DNA from: Hsuehochloa calcarea
Lineage: Eukaryota; Streptophyta; Magnoliopsida; Poales; Poaceae
Length of the DNA: 64,000 nucleotides
Direction: 5' to 3'
NCBI GenBank assembly: GCA_036346395.1
Contig: CM070596.1
Coordinates: 2,728,001 to 2,792,000 of the forward strand
Part shown: piece by piece, positions 1-11,914 of the stretch
Position numbering within the stretch: position 1 is the stretch's first letter
Layout of the letters: the number at the start of each line of letters is the position of its first letter
Notes under the pieces: model-generated
Told to the model about the DNA's origin: nothing
What the model saw: the letters and a program-made list of their open reading frames with translations, nothing else
Database searches by the model: none
Made by a program: the position numbers and the translations under genes

Positions 1-1773
1 TACCTGCACGTCGCCTGGAACATCGGCGGGATGCTGACCATGCTCGGGTGCGTGGGGAGCATCGCCTGGCTGTTCTCGGTGCCCGTCTACGAGGAGGTTC
101 GTCTCGCCTTCTTCCGCTGACCTTGATCGCTTGCCTTGCACGAGTAGAAATTTACAAGAAGTTTGGCTACCAAAAATGTCAATTACATGGAGCGCTGACT
201 TTCTTCATGTGTTGCCCTGTGAACAGAGGAAGAGGTTTGGGCTGCTGATGGCTGCTGCCCTCCTGGAAGGGGCTTCGGTTGGACCTCTGATCAAGCTCAC
301 TGTAGACTTTGACCCAAGGTAACAATGAACTCATTCGAGTAGTTGTTTTGGAAATGGCCTCTTGCTGGTCATTAATCAAATAGTTCGTGGTTGGATTATA
401 ATTTACTCGGAGTAGTAAATAACAATTTAATAGGCAAACAAGTTGGTGATGACGGTCGACAGCATGTCTAAGGATTGAGTGTGACATACGGTAGTTCGTG
501 GGAATTACCGCAGTTGGATATCTACGGACTAAGTGTCTTTATCAATCATTGTCTGGTTCTTCTTCGAAGCATTAAATGGATTATCTAGATCAGAGTAGCA
601 AATTTCTGCCCCTGAATTGGATTATTTTCTCTTGTCATTCTTTTTCCCTTCAATAGCTTTGTAATAACTGAAGTTACTACTTGCTGATCATGGTAGTTTG
701 GGTGCATGCATCCTGCATGATGTTATCAATAGTTAATTCATCTTGAATCTGTAGCTAATGTTTGTTTTAAGATGTACTGTCCTTTGTTATTCCTTGACAC
801 ATGCTCCCCCCTTTGTCAAAAGATGATCAACATGCTATTTTGTATTGTAAGAAGCGGAGTTGCGTCTTAATTGATGGGGACTAGCCCTGGACGACAAGAT
901 ACGCAGAGATGAAGCATTTAATAATTTTTCAGATGATGCTGTGAATCCTAACCATTTAGGAATTAGGATAGGCCGTTGCATATTTTTTAATCCTTACCAC
1001 TTTGCTCCTGGGATGCCTATACTGTTGTTAGTTCTAGTGGATGCTTTCGTATAATGACAGTGAAGTGAAGCACCTCTTTTATCTTTTCTATTTTGGGATG
1101 ATAAACTGCTGTTTGTGCATGTTGTTTTAGACTGCCAAAGTTTCCTTGATGCTCACCTTCACAGATGTTACTTTCTGTTGGCTGACATAACTTGCCTGCT
1201 GCTCTGTGTCATCAGCATTCTCGTGACTGCATTTGTTGGAACCGCCGTCGCGTTCGGGTGCTTCTCTTGCGCCGCCGCCATCGCCAAGCGCAGGGAGTAC
1301 CTCTACCTCGGCGGCTTGCTCTCTTCTGGCCTCTCGATCCTGCTCTGGCTGCAGTTCGCCGCGTCCATGTTTGGCCACTCCAAACACATGCCTGCAACTG
1401 TAGGCCTTGTCCAAACAAACATATCTAGTGCGGTATCTTTTTTGGCTGAACGATGATGCACATGTGATTTGCACTGCAGGTTTACTTTGGCCTGTTGGTC
1501 TTCCTGGGGTACATGGTGTATGACACGCAGGAGATCATCGAGAGGGCGCACCACGGCGACATGGACTACATCAAGCACGCACTCACCCTCTTCACAGACT
1601 TCGTGGCCGTCCTTGTCCGGATCCTCGTCATCATGGTGAGTATCGAGTCACCTTACGTACTGCTCGTCCTCCAGCCGCGTTTCCATTCCCTTTCGCTTGA
1701 CGTCTGTTTTATCTTGCAGCTCAAGAACGCATCTGGCAAGTCGGAGGACAAGAAGAGGAAGAAGAGGTCGTGA
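1..1773 (+). CDS. BI-1: Bax inhibitor-1 (BI-1/TMBIM6), 3' part
   Basis: This is an ER-membrane, multi-pass suppressor of programmed cell death that modulates ER calcium. The 5' end lies outside the window. Exons read from splice sites are <1-96, 227-318, 1216-1399, 1480-1635 and 1721-1773, all in phase. Visible family segments are AWNIGGMLTMLG, KRFGLLMAAALLEGASVGPL, REYLYLGGLLSSGLSILLW and GYMVYDTQEIIERAHHGDMD, then the lysine-rich cytosolic tail ending KKRKKRS. The hydrophobic helices match the BI-1 (UPF0005) fold, and the charged C-terminus is the calmodulin-binding, pH-sensing tail known in plant BI-1. One oddity is that exon 3 ends FGHSKHMPAT, where relatives I remember carry a different short loop, so that donor may be variable. 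Family assignment is very secure; the start codon is not visible. Confidence 0.95.
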
Positions 1774-2330
1774 ATGTTTCCTCTGCACACAGTAGACTAG
1801 TACGTTGGAAGCTGCCACTATAGCTGGGCGCTGTGGTGAACAAAAGTGCTTTTGAGTTTGTTAATTCGGTGTCAATCTGCTGGAGCTTTCCAAATATGCT
1901 ACATTTGGGATCTCCTGTGTTCCTGTAAAGGCTGCGTTGATCTAACCTGAAACTCTTCATTTGCCACGAAGATGATACGCACTGCACAGTTTCGTCGTCT
2001 TTTTGTGTTCCTGTGTTCCTTTCTTATTTTGACATTGCACTTACTCATGTGGTGGATCTTTTCCTGGGTTTGATTGAAGTTAAACTGCAAAGCCATCTCT
2101 GATGTTTGGTACGTGTGAGGTGTGATCCTGCTGCTGTAACTATGTCGAAGAACGAGTGTAGGAACGCCGCGCTGATGATTCGTTGCATTTTTTTTGGGGT
2201 CAAGGACGCCGACGAATCAATCGACTTGTGCGCTGTCCAGCCGGTTGGGCTGGGCTGGGCGGGCCCAGTCCTGTCTCGTTCGTACCACAAGTCCACGGCT
2301 GGTTCATGACGCATTGAATGTTTTCTCGGA
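1774..2330. other. BI-1 3' flank
   Basis: This stretch is the presumed BI-1 3' UTR and downstream spacer. It is mixed-composition sequence with no coding signal I would trust and no repeat that I recognise. Confidence 0.4.
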
Positions 2331-2360
2331 GCTATGGAAGACAATCCGGCGGCGCGGCCA

Positions 2361-3030
2361 CAACTCGCTGAAGCTCAGGAAGAAGTGCATCGGCCAGAGC
2401 TGTGGACGGCGATCCCCCGGTGCGCGTACGCCCAGGCGATGCACGTCACCGGAGCTGAAGAAGCAGCCCTGATTTGGACGGCGACGGAGGGCACGACGAT
2501 GGGACAGGGGCGACGGCGACAGACAGAGATTTGGTTGGGGTCGATGACGATGACCTCCACATCGGTGCCCCTCGTCGGCACGGGGATGACGCACCGCCGC
2601 CTCTTTGCTGGTACGTCGGACCTCCTCTTTGCTGGTACACACCGCCACCATCGCCCCCGCCCTCCTCCGCGGCATCCCCACCGGCGAGGGCCTGGTACGT
2701 CGGACCTCCTCTTTGCTGGTACACAACTCGCTGAAGCTCAGGAAGAAGTGCATCGGGCAGAGCTGTGGACGGCGATCCACCGGTGCGCGTACGCCCAGGC
2801 GATGCACGTCACCGGAGCTGAAGAAGCAGCCCTGATTTGGACGGCGACGGAGGGCACGACGATGAGACAGGGGCGACGGCGACAGAGATTTGATTGGGGT
2901 CGATGACGATGACCTCCACATCGGTGCCCCTCGTCGGCACGGGGATGACGCACCGCCTCCTCTTTGCTGGTACACACCGCCACCATCGCCCCCGCCCTCC
3001 TCCGCGGCATCCCCACCGGCGAGGGCCTGC
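2361..3030. repeat. GC-rich tandem duplication (about 363-bp period)
   Basis: The block starting at 2361 (CAACTCGCTGAAGCTCAGG) recurs almost unchanged at 2724. The segment at about 2622-2693 recurs at about 2959-3028. A short motif, CCTCTTTGCTGGTAC, appears four times at the unit junctions. The apparent long open frames on both strands here follow from the GC-rich repeat, and no protein family is visible. It sits about 370 bp upstream of the KH-protein start codon, so it is either a local expansion in promoter DNA or a transposon relic. Confidence 0.8.
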
Positions 3031-3395
3031 TGCTCTCCTTTTGCACCCCCGCGACCACCTCCTCCTTCCCGGCGGCGAAGACCGAGATGTTGGTAGTCAA
3101 GCCAAGCATTGAGGGGTAAAAGCGTCTTTTCACCCTCGAATTGCCCCGATTTGAACGAATTCAACTCAAAATTCGAAAAATGGTATAGAATTGAAGAGTT
3201 AATGTAAAAAGTGACAAAGTAATGTATTGAGGTGCAAAAGGTGGTAAATAGTAGAGTAGCCACAAACTGCAGCGGCCCGACGAGATATTTGCTATCTGCA
3301 ATGGCTTCAGTTGGACGAAAGCCAGGAAGGAAAACCCACACGGTTGCTCCTCACTCCACTCCTCCACTTACCCCAACTCCGAAAAACCCTCGGCC

Positions 3396-6300
3396 ATGGC
3401 GCAGGAGGTGGCCCGCGACGCCGAGGTTGAGGAGGAGGAGGACCCGGAGGAGGTGGAGCCGTGGACCCCTTCCCATGACTCGGAGCCGGAGCACCCGGCG
3501 CTCGAGCAGTGGACCCCTTCCCATGACTCGGAGCCGGAGCAGAAGCCGCCGCCGGTTCCGCCAGGCACGTCCCCCGCATCAGCGGAGAAGGATGGGGAGG
3601 AGGAGAGGCCGCGGTGGCCGGGGTGGCCCGGTGCGAGCGTGTTCCGGCTGGTGGTGTCCGCGGAGAAGGTGAGCGGCCTCATTGGGCGCCGGGGCGAGAC
3701 CATCAAGCGCCTCTGCGAGGTGACCCGTGCCCGGGTCCGCGTCCTCGAGGCCACGGACAGCGTCTCCAACCGAATCGTAAGACTCCTCCCCGCAAATTTT
3801 GGTTGATTCAAGTTAGGTTTTATGTCTTCTTGTGTTTAGAACTTGGAATTGACATGTTGATGTACTGTGTCGCTCGTTCTATGCTTCATTTGAGGTTGGG
3901 ACCGTTGGGTACGTGAAGCATGCCTTGCTACGGTCCCACTTTGACGCCATCAAGTTGAGGGCTTACGCTAGAATCTAGCTGAATAAGAAATTGGAATTGC
4001 TCCGGGTTTTGTTCTTGTTGATTGTATATTACTAATTGGACCGTGGCATATTCCTACCTTCCTGGTTTAGGTCAATACTCATTTCAATGTTCTCGAGGAA
4101 CTTGGGCATTTTGACCTTTGTAACATTGCCAGTGACACTTTGCAATGTTACCCTAGGGGTGATTTTGTTGTTGCTTACATAAGGGCTGGTAATGTTTGCC
4201 ATAGGGTCAAATACTTAGATTTCGAGTGCTCCGACCCATTATTTCAACTCACATGATCTTTCAAATTTCAATCCACATGGGAAGGCCATGATACCAGGAT
4301 GATCCACCATATTGCAAAGTTTCGAACCCTGACTTCATTAGGAAACGGATAAATAAATAAATAACGAATGAATAGTACCTTTACCTCTTTGTTTTTCCTT
4401 AGCTAAACACGCTTTAATCATGGTAATCAATCGTCATTCTGTTGCATCTTGCTAGCTTTATCACGGTTCCAGAAGCTCACAAATCTCTATGTGGGTTTGA
4501 CCCACGATGTAGAACTATGTTGCATTATCTTCCATCTGCCATTTTTTGTGTGTGATTGTTTCATAGAGAAGTGGGTTATTGTTTAATTTAGTTGCTCAGC
4601 CAGATACATCTATATTTGTAAGGATTATAAATCTTGGCCATGTTATCTGTTTGGTTCCTGTTTCACTTTTATTATTTGTTCTTTGTTGGAATCATAGGAA
4701 CAAAGGCCTAGTTGAAATGACTTGACAAATAAGTGAATAACTACCCTCACAAGGATTAACTTTTTAAATGGTAGGAACCTAGTGCGACATGTGCAGGTGG
4801 TAGTGGTACTCCTAATCAGCACAATAAGCCAAATTGAGTTCATTACTCCTGTTATGTGAGCAAAAAACTGGTTTGTCAGTAACATTATTAATTCATTGCA
4901 TATATTTATTTTTTACCTTTCATTTTAGGTTTTGATATCTGCAACAGAAGAAGCTAAAGCAGAGTTATCGCCTGCTATGGATGCTGCAATTAAGATCTTC
5001 AAGCATATAAATGAGATAGAAGGGATCAATTCCGATGGCACATTATCTGCTTCTGCACCAGAAATTTGTTCTGCTAGATTATTGGTTCCTTCAGCACAAG
5101 CCGTGCACTTAATTGGCAAGCAAGGAGTCAGGATCAAGTCAATTCAAGAAACTACTGGTGCGACCATAAGGATTATAGATAAAGGTACATGGTTAAACAT
5201 TTTCATGGAAATCATTCAGTCAAAAGCTTGCACACATTTCCAATTAGAATCACTGGTCAATGACTCAATGGTCATTTTCGTTACCTATGAAAATTATAGA
5301 CAAAAATGCCTTCACTGTTCACCTTTCAGCTTCTGATGCAATAGCTTGTATGATACACCTTTTGTTGTCCAAGAGTTCACCCAAATTCGAGTTATAATTT
5401 TTTTTGTTAACGAAAGTTCAGAAAATTAACTGGATTGCTTTCCGAACTTTATTTTATAGCACCTGCTGTCTCCTCTGGAAATTGATTAGAATGTCTCCTG
5501 TTCCACCATTGGAAAAAGAGGGAAATTGATAGGATTCTTAGTTTCTTACTCTTGTGTTAACTAATTTGCTCGCATAAAAACACTGAGTTTCATTGGTAGA
5601 TGCCAATTAGTCAAGCAAATTGTTTGCTGCGACCTTAATAGAAAATGCTGGTTTCTAGTAGGTTTTACACTGATGACCCCATAAAATCCTATCAGTTGAA
5701 AATTCAAACTCCATATTTGTGATATGTTGAGGGGGAAAAAGTAGAAATAGGTCACATAAGCCTTCAGATTGCATTGCATTCCTGGATACCAATGGTGCAG
5801 TCAAACTGGATTGCTCTTTTCTTGCTGTGCTAGATAAAGAGCCAGATTATTCATTATAGAAGGAAAGAAATTGATTCCATATGTTTGATTCGGTATCTTG
5901 TAGCCAGGGAATAAAATCCCGGCTGGTAACCGCCGGTTACCGGCCGGGGACCGGGATTAGAAATCCCAGCCGGTTTTCTCGGGTTTTGCAATTTCAAATT
6001 TCAAATTTCGAAATTTGGCTGGTTTTTAATCAAATTCAAACGATTTTTATCCAGTTTTTATCCGGTTTGAACGGTAACCGGCCGGTAACCATTCCTGGCC
6101 GGCCGGCGGGAAATGCCTCGGGACCGGGTTTTGGATCCCTACTTGTAGCCATGGATTGAAATACCCACCGTGAATCGGGTTACTATTCGGCTCGGAAACA
6201 AATACCGGCCGGGATCTTTTAAATGCAAATTTGAATTTTTGACTCCATAATGTCCTTCCCTAGTTGGTTTAGGCATTTAGGCATTGTTATGCTAGATTAT

Positions 6301-8585
6301 GTATTGAAACTTTAGTTTTTAGTATATTTAGCACTATTAAAACATAAAAGAGGACTTTTTTTTTTGAATTTCGGTTTTTTTCCGGTTTTTTTGCCGGTTT
6401 TTCCGGTTACCGGCCGGTAACCGGTCCGGTAAAAAACCAAATTCAAATTTGTACCGGTTTTTTTTTTAATTTTCCGGTAACCGGCCGGTTACTGGTACCG
6501 CCCGTCGGCCGGGAAATCGGCCGGAACCGAGATTTTGATCCTTGCTTGTAGCCACCAATACCATAGGGGTTCTTTTGCAGACTGTGAAACGACTGCCTGG
6601 AAGGCATTGAACTTTCCAAGATCATGTTCAATGGTGAATAATATTCAAAAGCGAAACCAAATAGTTTCAGACTTTGTTAGAGCTTCTACCCTCTTAGTCA
6701 GCTTTTCTATTTTCAATTTCAGTTAGGTGTTTGTGAACTCAATGTACATTTCTGGATATAAACATTTTCTACCGTGTCTACTTCTCTAGATGAGCTTTTA
6801 AGTTATGAGATAGTGGATGAAAGAATTGTGGAGATACGTGGTGCTTCCCTCACGGTTCTCAATGCCCTAAAACCGGTACTTGGACTTCTCCGGAAATTCC
6901 TATTTGATCATGGTGTGCTTCATCTGTTTGAAAGAAGGTAATATTTGTTATGGTTGTTTCATCTTGCTTTCTTGCGCATAAAGTTGAGAGCAGCTTGTAA
7001 TGTTCTCATGCAATTGTTTTTTTGCATTCATCTGCAGAACCAAGATAGTTCTAAAGAAAATCTGGTTGCCAATGATTATCCTATTCCAGTGAACCAGGAT
7101 CTTTTGTTACCTGACTGTCGAAGTCCTCTTAACACAGAAGGCAGCAGACATTTGTGGTATGGACGAGACCCATCTGTTTGTGACCCATATTCGTCAGATC
7201 TCAGTCACCCAACTGATTCCTTAATAACACAGGTCTAACCTTTTATCATGTTATCCTCTAGTTACACACCATATTTGTCATTTTGCTTTACAGTATGTGC
7301 TCAAGTTTCTACTGTTACATGCAGCTTTCTTTTACATTTGTTGTTCTGTTTCTTTTCCCTTTTTAGAAATGTGAGCAGATATTGCAGACCTTGCTCTTAC
7401 AGAATTTTTTGGCTTTCAGATCACACAGACATTGCAGATCCCATTCCTGCATGCTGAAGAAATAATTGGTGTAAGGGAACAAAACATTTCTTATATACGT
7501 TCTGCTAGTGGAGCAGTTGTTGTTCTTGAGGAAATCAGAGATTATCCAGATGAGGTTCTAGTTACGATCAAAGGCGATTCTTCACAAGTTCAAACTGCAC
7601 ATCTACTTGTACAGGTTAATTACCTATATCCTGATGTGTACTGCATTACTGCTCTTGTATCCAGTTGCTGAGCTAAATTAGGATGCCATCTGAATTTTGT
7701 GTCTAGTTATGTATATTGTACTCTACCAATGTCATTATCAGGGCCCAGATACTCAGCTTGCAGAGCCAGTCGTCACCTACCAGTTAAACTGGGTAGAGAC
7801 AAGAACTAGATGTACCAGAGGGTTGTCTTACAGCAGGTTTAGCTTAGTTAAGCCAAGTTTGGAGTTTTTAGTCAGAGCTTACAGGTATATGTCTATTACA
7901 CTAATCATAGCGGTTCTCTTAAAAATAACACAACTAGGGTCTTAGGAGGAAATCACATTAGATGGTTGCTTTCATCCTGGAAGTCTGGAGCTGGAGACTT
8001 GAGAAAGCCACTTTGTTTGCACTACAGGACTTAAAAAAATACTCTCTCTCTCTCTCTAGGATAGATAAAGCTACTTGTTCCCCCTTTCATCTTTTTTACC
8101 CTTGGTGGTGATTTTGATCGGTTCCTAACCAGTTACTCTAGGCTCCAGCTTGCTGTAACCTGCTACCCCTCACCTGAAACCGAAAAACTCACCACAGGGC
8201 ATAACCCTCGTTACTTATTACAATTGTCGATTACACTCGGAATCTGTAAGCAGATGGCTATTACAAATATAATATTATTATCTTATACAGATGACTTGTT
8301 CAGCCATGAGCTAATCACATTTGTTTCAGAAAGTTACTGAAATGGTACGCTGAATGTGACTCGTTGCCATTGTCGCAGGACATCCTATCGGGCAATAGAG
8401 AACCACCACCGAGGATCAGTTACAGCAATCTTGATGCTGGCCCCAGGTTGCTGATCTCTCGACATGACATTCCAGAAAGATGGGAGTACCAGCCATCATA
8501 CCGAGAGCGTCAACCGTCCAACAACCGCTACGGTACTCTACTTACCGTGGTTACACAGGATTCAGGTTGTAGCGAGCAAAAGTAA
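3396..8585 (+). CDS. KH-domain RNA-binding protein, FLK/PEPPER type
   Basis: This is a nuclear poly(C)-binding-like protein with three KH domains. In Arabidopsis the relatives FLK and PEPPER regulate FLC RNA and flowering. Exons read are 3396-3776, 4929-5184, 6790-6937, 7038-7232, 7420-7614 and 8379-8585. An acidic N-terminus has a repeated WTPSHDSEPE segment. KH1 (exons 1-2) has VSGLIGRRGETIK, KH2 (exons 2-3) has VHLIGKQGVRIKSIQE, and KH3 (exon 5) has EEIIGVREQNISYIRS. KH1 and KH2 keep the GXXG loop (GRRG, GKQG), but KH3 reads GVRE and so lacks the final glycine. Exon 3 ends in phase 2 at the only good donor, whereas exon 4 reads NQDSSKEN in phase 0. The model therefore needs a micro-exon, another donor (one at 6912 would restore phase) or a sequence correction. 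The C-terminal frame near 8530 is also uncertain. Intron 2 holds two hAT-like MITEs. Confidence 0.85.
5905..6141. mobile_element. hAT-like MITE 1 in KH-gene intron 2
   Basis: This is a 237-bp element rich in CCGGTTACCGGCCGG. It starts CAGGGAATAAAATCCCGG and ends GGGTTTTGGATCCCTA, so the termini are imperfect inverted repeats of the hAT CAGGG...CCCTA kind. It is flanked by 8-bp direct repeats CTTGTAGC at 5897-5904 and 6142-6149, the target-duplication length typical of hAT. There is no coding capacity. Confidence 0.8.
6150..6544. mobile_element. hAT-like MITE 2, adjacent to MITE 1
   Basis: This is a 395-bp element starting CATGGATTGAAATACCC and ending GAGATTTTGATCCTTG. Its interior is the same CCGG/GGTAACCGGCC-rich sequence as MITE 1, in part in opposite orientation. 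It is bounded by CTTGTAGC at 6142-6149 and again at 6545-6552, so it shares its left target duplication with MITE 1. It is non-coding. Confidence 0.75.
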
Positions 8586-9300
8586 CCACACCCAGCTTCA
8601 TTGCCGTGTCTAACAATCACCACCTGGATTGTGAATGCTCACTCGCTAACTGACCATGCTTGATTTGGGAGGATGAAACGGCTATGAATGATTGGCGCCA
8701 AAAGATGCTTACATGACTAAAGTAGTTTGCATATCCAGCCTCGTAAAAAACAAAAGAAATTCCTCTGTTGTGTTAAGACTGTTGTTAGTCTTCAGCATTG
8801 CCGCAAAAGCTAGTTTTAAGCACCAAATTTGGACATGGCAGTTCCATGTCGGAAGGAACGGCTAGTCTAGACGGCATACAGAACTGCACAAATTGTTACT
8901 GGGAGCTACCTGCTACCCGAAGTTGCTTCACAACCAAAAGTTGATGCACGATCTGGATGGCCCTCATCTAGTTTCATAACGAAACTCAGAGGTTTGCAGT
9001 TCCAACCTTTGGACGATTTCGAGCCATTGGATCTGGAATGAACTGGGTTAATTCAATTGCGAAAGATGGGTACTTTTTGGAACGGTAATTCGCCAATGCA
9101 AAATTTTAGAATCAAATTCAACCTTATGTACAAGATATAAAATATATGAAAAAGACAAATTCTGCATAAACAGTAATTAATCATCCCCAGAAAAGTATTA
9201 TCTGGAGAAATTTTCTTGTGCCTTCTTGCCCCAGATTTAACAAAACGCTCTGTGACATTAAAAAAGAGAGGTAAAAACGGTTTGGTATCACGGCGGTTCA
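8586..9300. other. KH-gene 3' flank
   Basis: This is AT-moderate, non-coding sequence after the KH gene. Beyond a likely 3' UTR I see nothing in it. Confidence 0.35.
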
Positions 9301-9339
9301 ATTTGATACCGTTCAGTTTAATACCACCGTGTGTTCTCT

Positions 9340-9560
9340 CTGTTGTCTCCAGCCTATTCCGCTCGAAGGACATCGACGCGCTCAGCTTCTCCTGCCGTCG
9401 CCGCTTCCACTTGCTGTGCTTCCGCTTGCGGCCGCGTGACCGCGTCCTCCCCGGCCGACGTCTCCAACGTGTTCACCTGGGGGGCGTCCGTCGGCGTCGC
9501 ACCCGAGAGGTCCGCAAAAATACCCCTTCTCGATCCCTCTATATTTGACTGTGTCTAATC
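9340..9560 (+). other. GC-rich, exon-like fragment
   Basis: A sharp GC-rich island in AT-rich spacer can be read in more than one frame, for example as RSKDIDALSFSCRRRFHLLC followed by an arginine-rich stretch. It has the composition of a grass first exon but no family I recognise and no complete gene around it. It could be a transduplicated gene fragment or a short CpG-rich relic. Confidence 0.25.
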
Positions 9561-9779
9561 TTGTGAAACAGTCATATGATTCGTTACATATAGGTTCATC
9601 AATGGCTTTCCTTATACCGACGAGTCTCTCTCATCCCACTCTCACCGAACCGCCTCAACACTTGCACCGGTTCGAGCCAATTGACGCAACCCATTGCATC
9701 AAATTTTTCGTCCTTGTCCATCTTGCGTCTTGCTTGAGACTAGCCATTCACCCAGCATTATTAATATAGAACAGATCAC

Positions 9780-10790
9780 ACAACAGTGTAATACAAGTTC
9801 ATATCCGCAAGAGTCACAATAAGGTTTCCAAAATCAAATTTTCATCCTCAGAAAAACTCAAGTCAACTACAAGCGGAGTGTCATATGAATTTCTTGCAAG
9901 CGAGATTAAATCATTAATACAAACTCAGAAAGTAATACAAGAATCATTATCATTCTCCTGATATTACAATGTGAATTTTAAAAGTAATAAAACAACATCA
10001 TTATATTCTCAATTGGATTACAAAAATTAATTACAGGTAAAAGTAAAATATTAACACTGGCATAGAATTATTACAAGATTTAATTACAAAAGATTAACTA
10101 AAAGTTATACATTACAAAAAAGTCATGCATGCGCATCGCAGAAGCCCTCCTTGCAATCTTGTCCATATATCGCCAGCCCATCAAACCATTCCACGATCCA
10201 CATTCCATCGCTCGACAAAAACTTAGAAAGCGTTTAGCAAACCGAAAACGTTAAAATAGGGTTAGAGTAAAAAAGGATTACCGACATATTACCATAAGGA
10301 TCATCGCGGTCCCCAAATCAACCAAAGTCGATTGGCCCCGTTTTAATCCAATGGGTTTCATCACCCGACAATTTTAGAATCCAACACCCACCTTTTACCG
10401 GCTTACCTCAACCGTCAAAAAATTTGACAATACCGAATGGACCATTGGCCCATTCCATTTCTGATCTGAGGCACTCCCCATGGACCACAGGTCCATGAGC
10501 AAAGCACTGAGCTGTAAGAGCCACATAGATAAGGCCATGCACAGGGCAAGGATAAGAGCTGCAAGTGCATCCCCCATAAGCCATCTCCCCCACATAAACC
10601 ACATTTATTCACTTCACAGCCAACACAAGAGAGCAAGCAAGCCTCACCATCATCCTTTCTCAAAGCACAAAGCACAGGCCAAGGGATAAGGGCAAACACA
10701 AGCCCCCCCCCCTGCGGGGAAAATTGGACACTATTGGCCCTGTTAGACCACCGTAATTCCTAAAATAGTCTCTATAGCCCAAAATTCCCA
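9780..10790. other. AT-rich intergenic spacer
   Basis: This is low-complexity AT-rich DNA (about 9780-10130) followed by mixed sequence. I see no coding or structured feature with support. Confidence 0.3.
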
Positions 10791-11650
10791 AATTTGGCCC
10801 CTTCTCCCGCTTGCTGCGGTCCACGAGCAGGAGACCTCCTGCGTTGGCCCTCGGAGCGTTACATCTCCGAGTACTACGACATCCACCACCTGTATACCAC
10901 TTGGAGTGCCAAGTTCCATTCGTACGGCCTGAACATGCACTATAGGGACATCTGGCCGGAGCAGGTGAAGTGGGTGTCGAACGACGCACTAAAACACCAT
11001 TCTCTAGACTTTTTAGTTAATATCTATCTAGTTTTGTGCCTAATTTTTATTTTCAATGGCACCTAGTGCAAACACACCCTGAGTATTTTTCACACAAGTG
11101 TTTGAACTCCATTTTTACCCTAAGGCTACATCGTCGGTCTAACCTCCCGCCTGGCCAAGCCGGTTAGACCGCTCCCATGGCCGGTTAGATCGCTTATCAC
11201 CTGACAACATGCCATCTTTTGCAAAACAAATAGCTAATTTCTCAAACTTTTCGACAACGATGTCAATTATTCATCACTTAACGTAAAACCAAACCACATG
11301 GTCTCTACAGTCATTATTCTTCTTCTCTCGATCTGCAACCTCCCAGTATAGCCCGTGTATGTTTACCTTGTTTTCCTTCCGGTGCGCAGTGCTGCTCTGG
11401 CTTACGTTGGCCGTGAGCGTGAAGCTCGGTCGTCCTCTCATCGCGAGGCGCGTCGTGGAGCTGGTGGAGAGGAGGCCGGTGAAGGAAGACTTCCCTGAGT
11501 ACTAGGACGATAGACGTGGTCCTTCGCTAGGCACCAGATGGTGGCGAAAATGTTGTCGAACGACCCGTCCAACTTGCGGATCATCTCGCTGGAGGACGAC
11601 GACCACATCCGGGAGCCGATCCTCAAGCGAAGCAGCTCGTGGCCGTGACA
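10790..11650 (+). pseudogene. Disconnected coding-like fragments, unidentified
   Basis: Three short stretches have protein-like composition. About 10855-10990 reads RYISEYYDIHHLYTTWSAKF and onward to WPEQVKWVSNDA. About 11390-11504 reads LLWLTLAVSVKLGRPLIARR followed by VVELVERRPVKEDFPEY, then a stop. About 11527-11648 reads MVAKMLSNDPSNLRIISLED and ends EPILKRSSSWP at a stop. The second has a hydrophobic segment and the third a plausible acidic/basic tail. They lie in different frames, are separated by non-coding DNA and do not join into one model. I do not recognise the protein. Decayed or captured exons are the simplest reading. Confidence 0.3.
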
Positions 11651-11872
11651 CCTTTTCGCCTACGCAGAAACGACGAGTGAAGGGGGGAGAGAGGGATATA
11701 CTTACATGTAAGTGGTACGCGCATACATACTTGGGTTGCGTGTAAAGGGATTGCGGTGCAGAGGTTAGGTATATGCACAATTTTTTATTATAATTCTTAA
11801 AAAAATAATTGAATCAACAATAGCATATATATTATGCATATTTGGTACTATAAACAGTAACATGATTATCAA

Positions 11873-11875
<3 letters not shown>

Positions 11876-11911
<36 letters not shown>
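11876..11911. repeat. (TA)n microsatellite
   Basis: This is an uninterrupted TA dinucleotide run of about 35 bp in AT-rich spacer between the KH gene and LIL3. Confidence 0.9.

Positions 11912-11914
<3 letters not shown>

Noticed and set aside
2304..3341. 345-codon open frame on the minus strand over the tandem duplication
   Set aside because: It is repeated Arg/Gly/Ser-rich sequence produced by the GC-rich repeat. Several frames are open on both strands and there is no recognisable domain.
10395..10699. Cys/Trp-rich minus-strand frames
   Set aside because: Overlapping frames are all open with no signal peptide or recognised cysteine pattern; probably chance.
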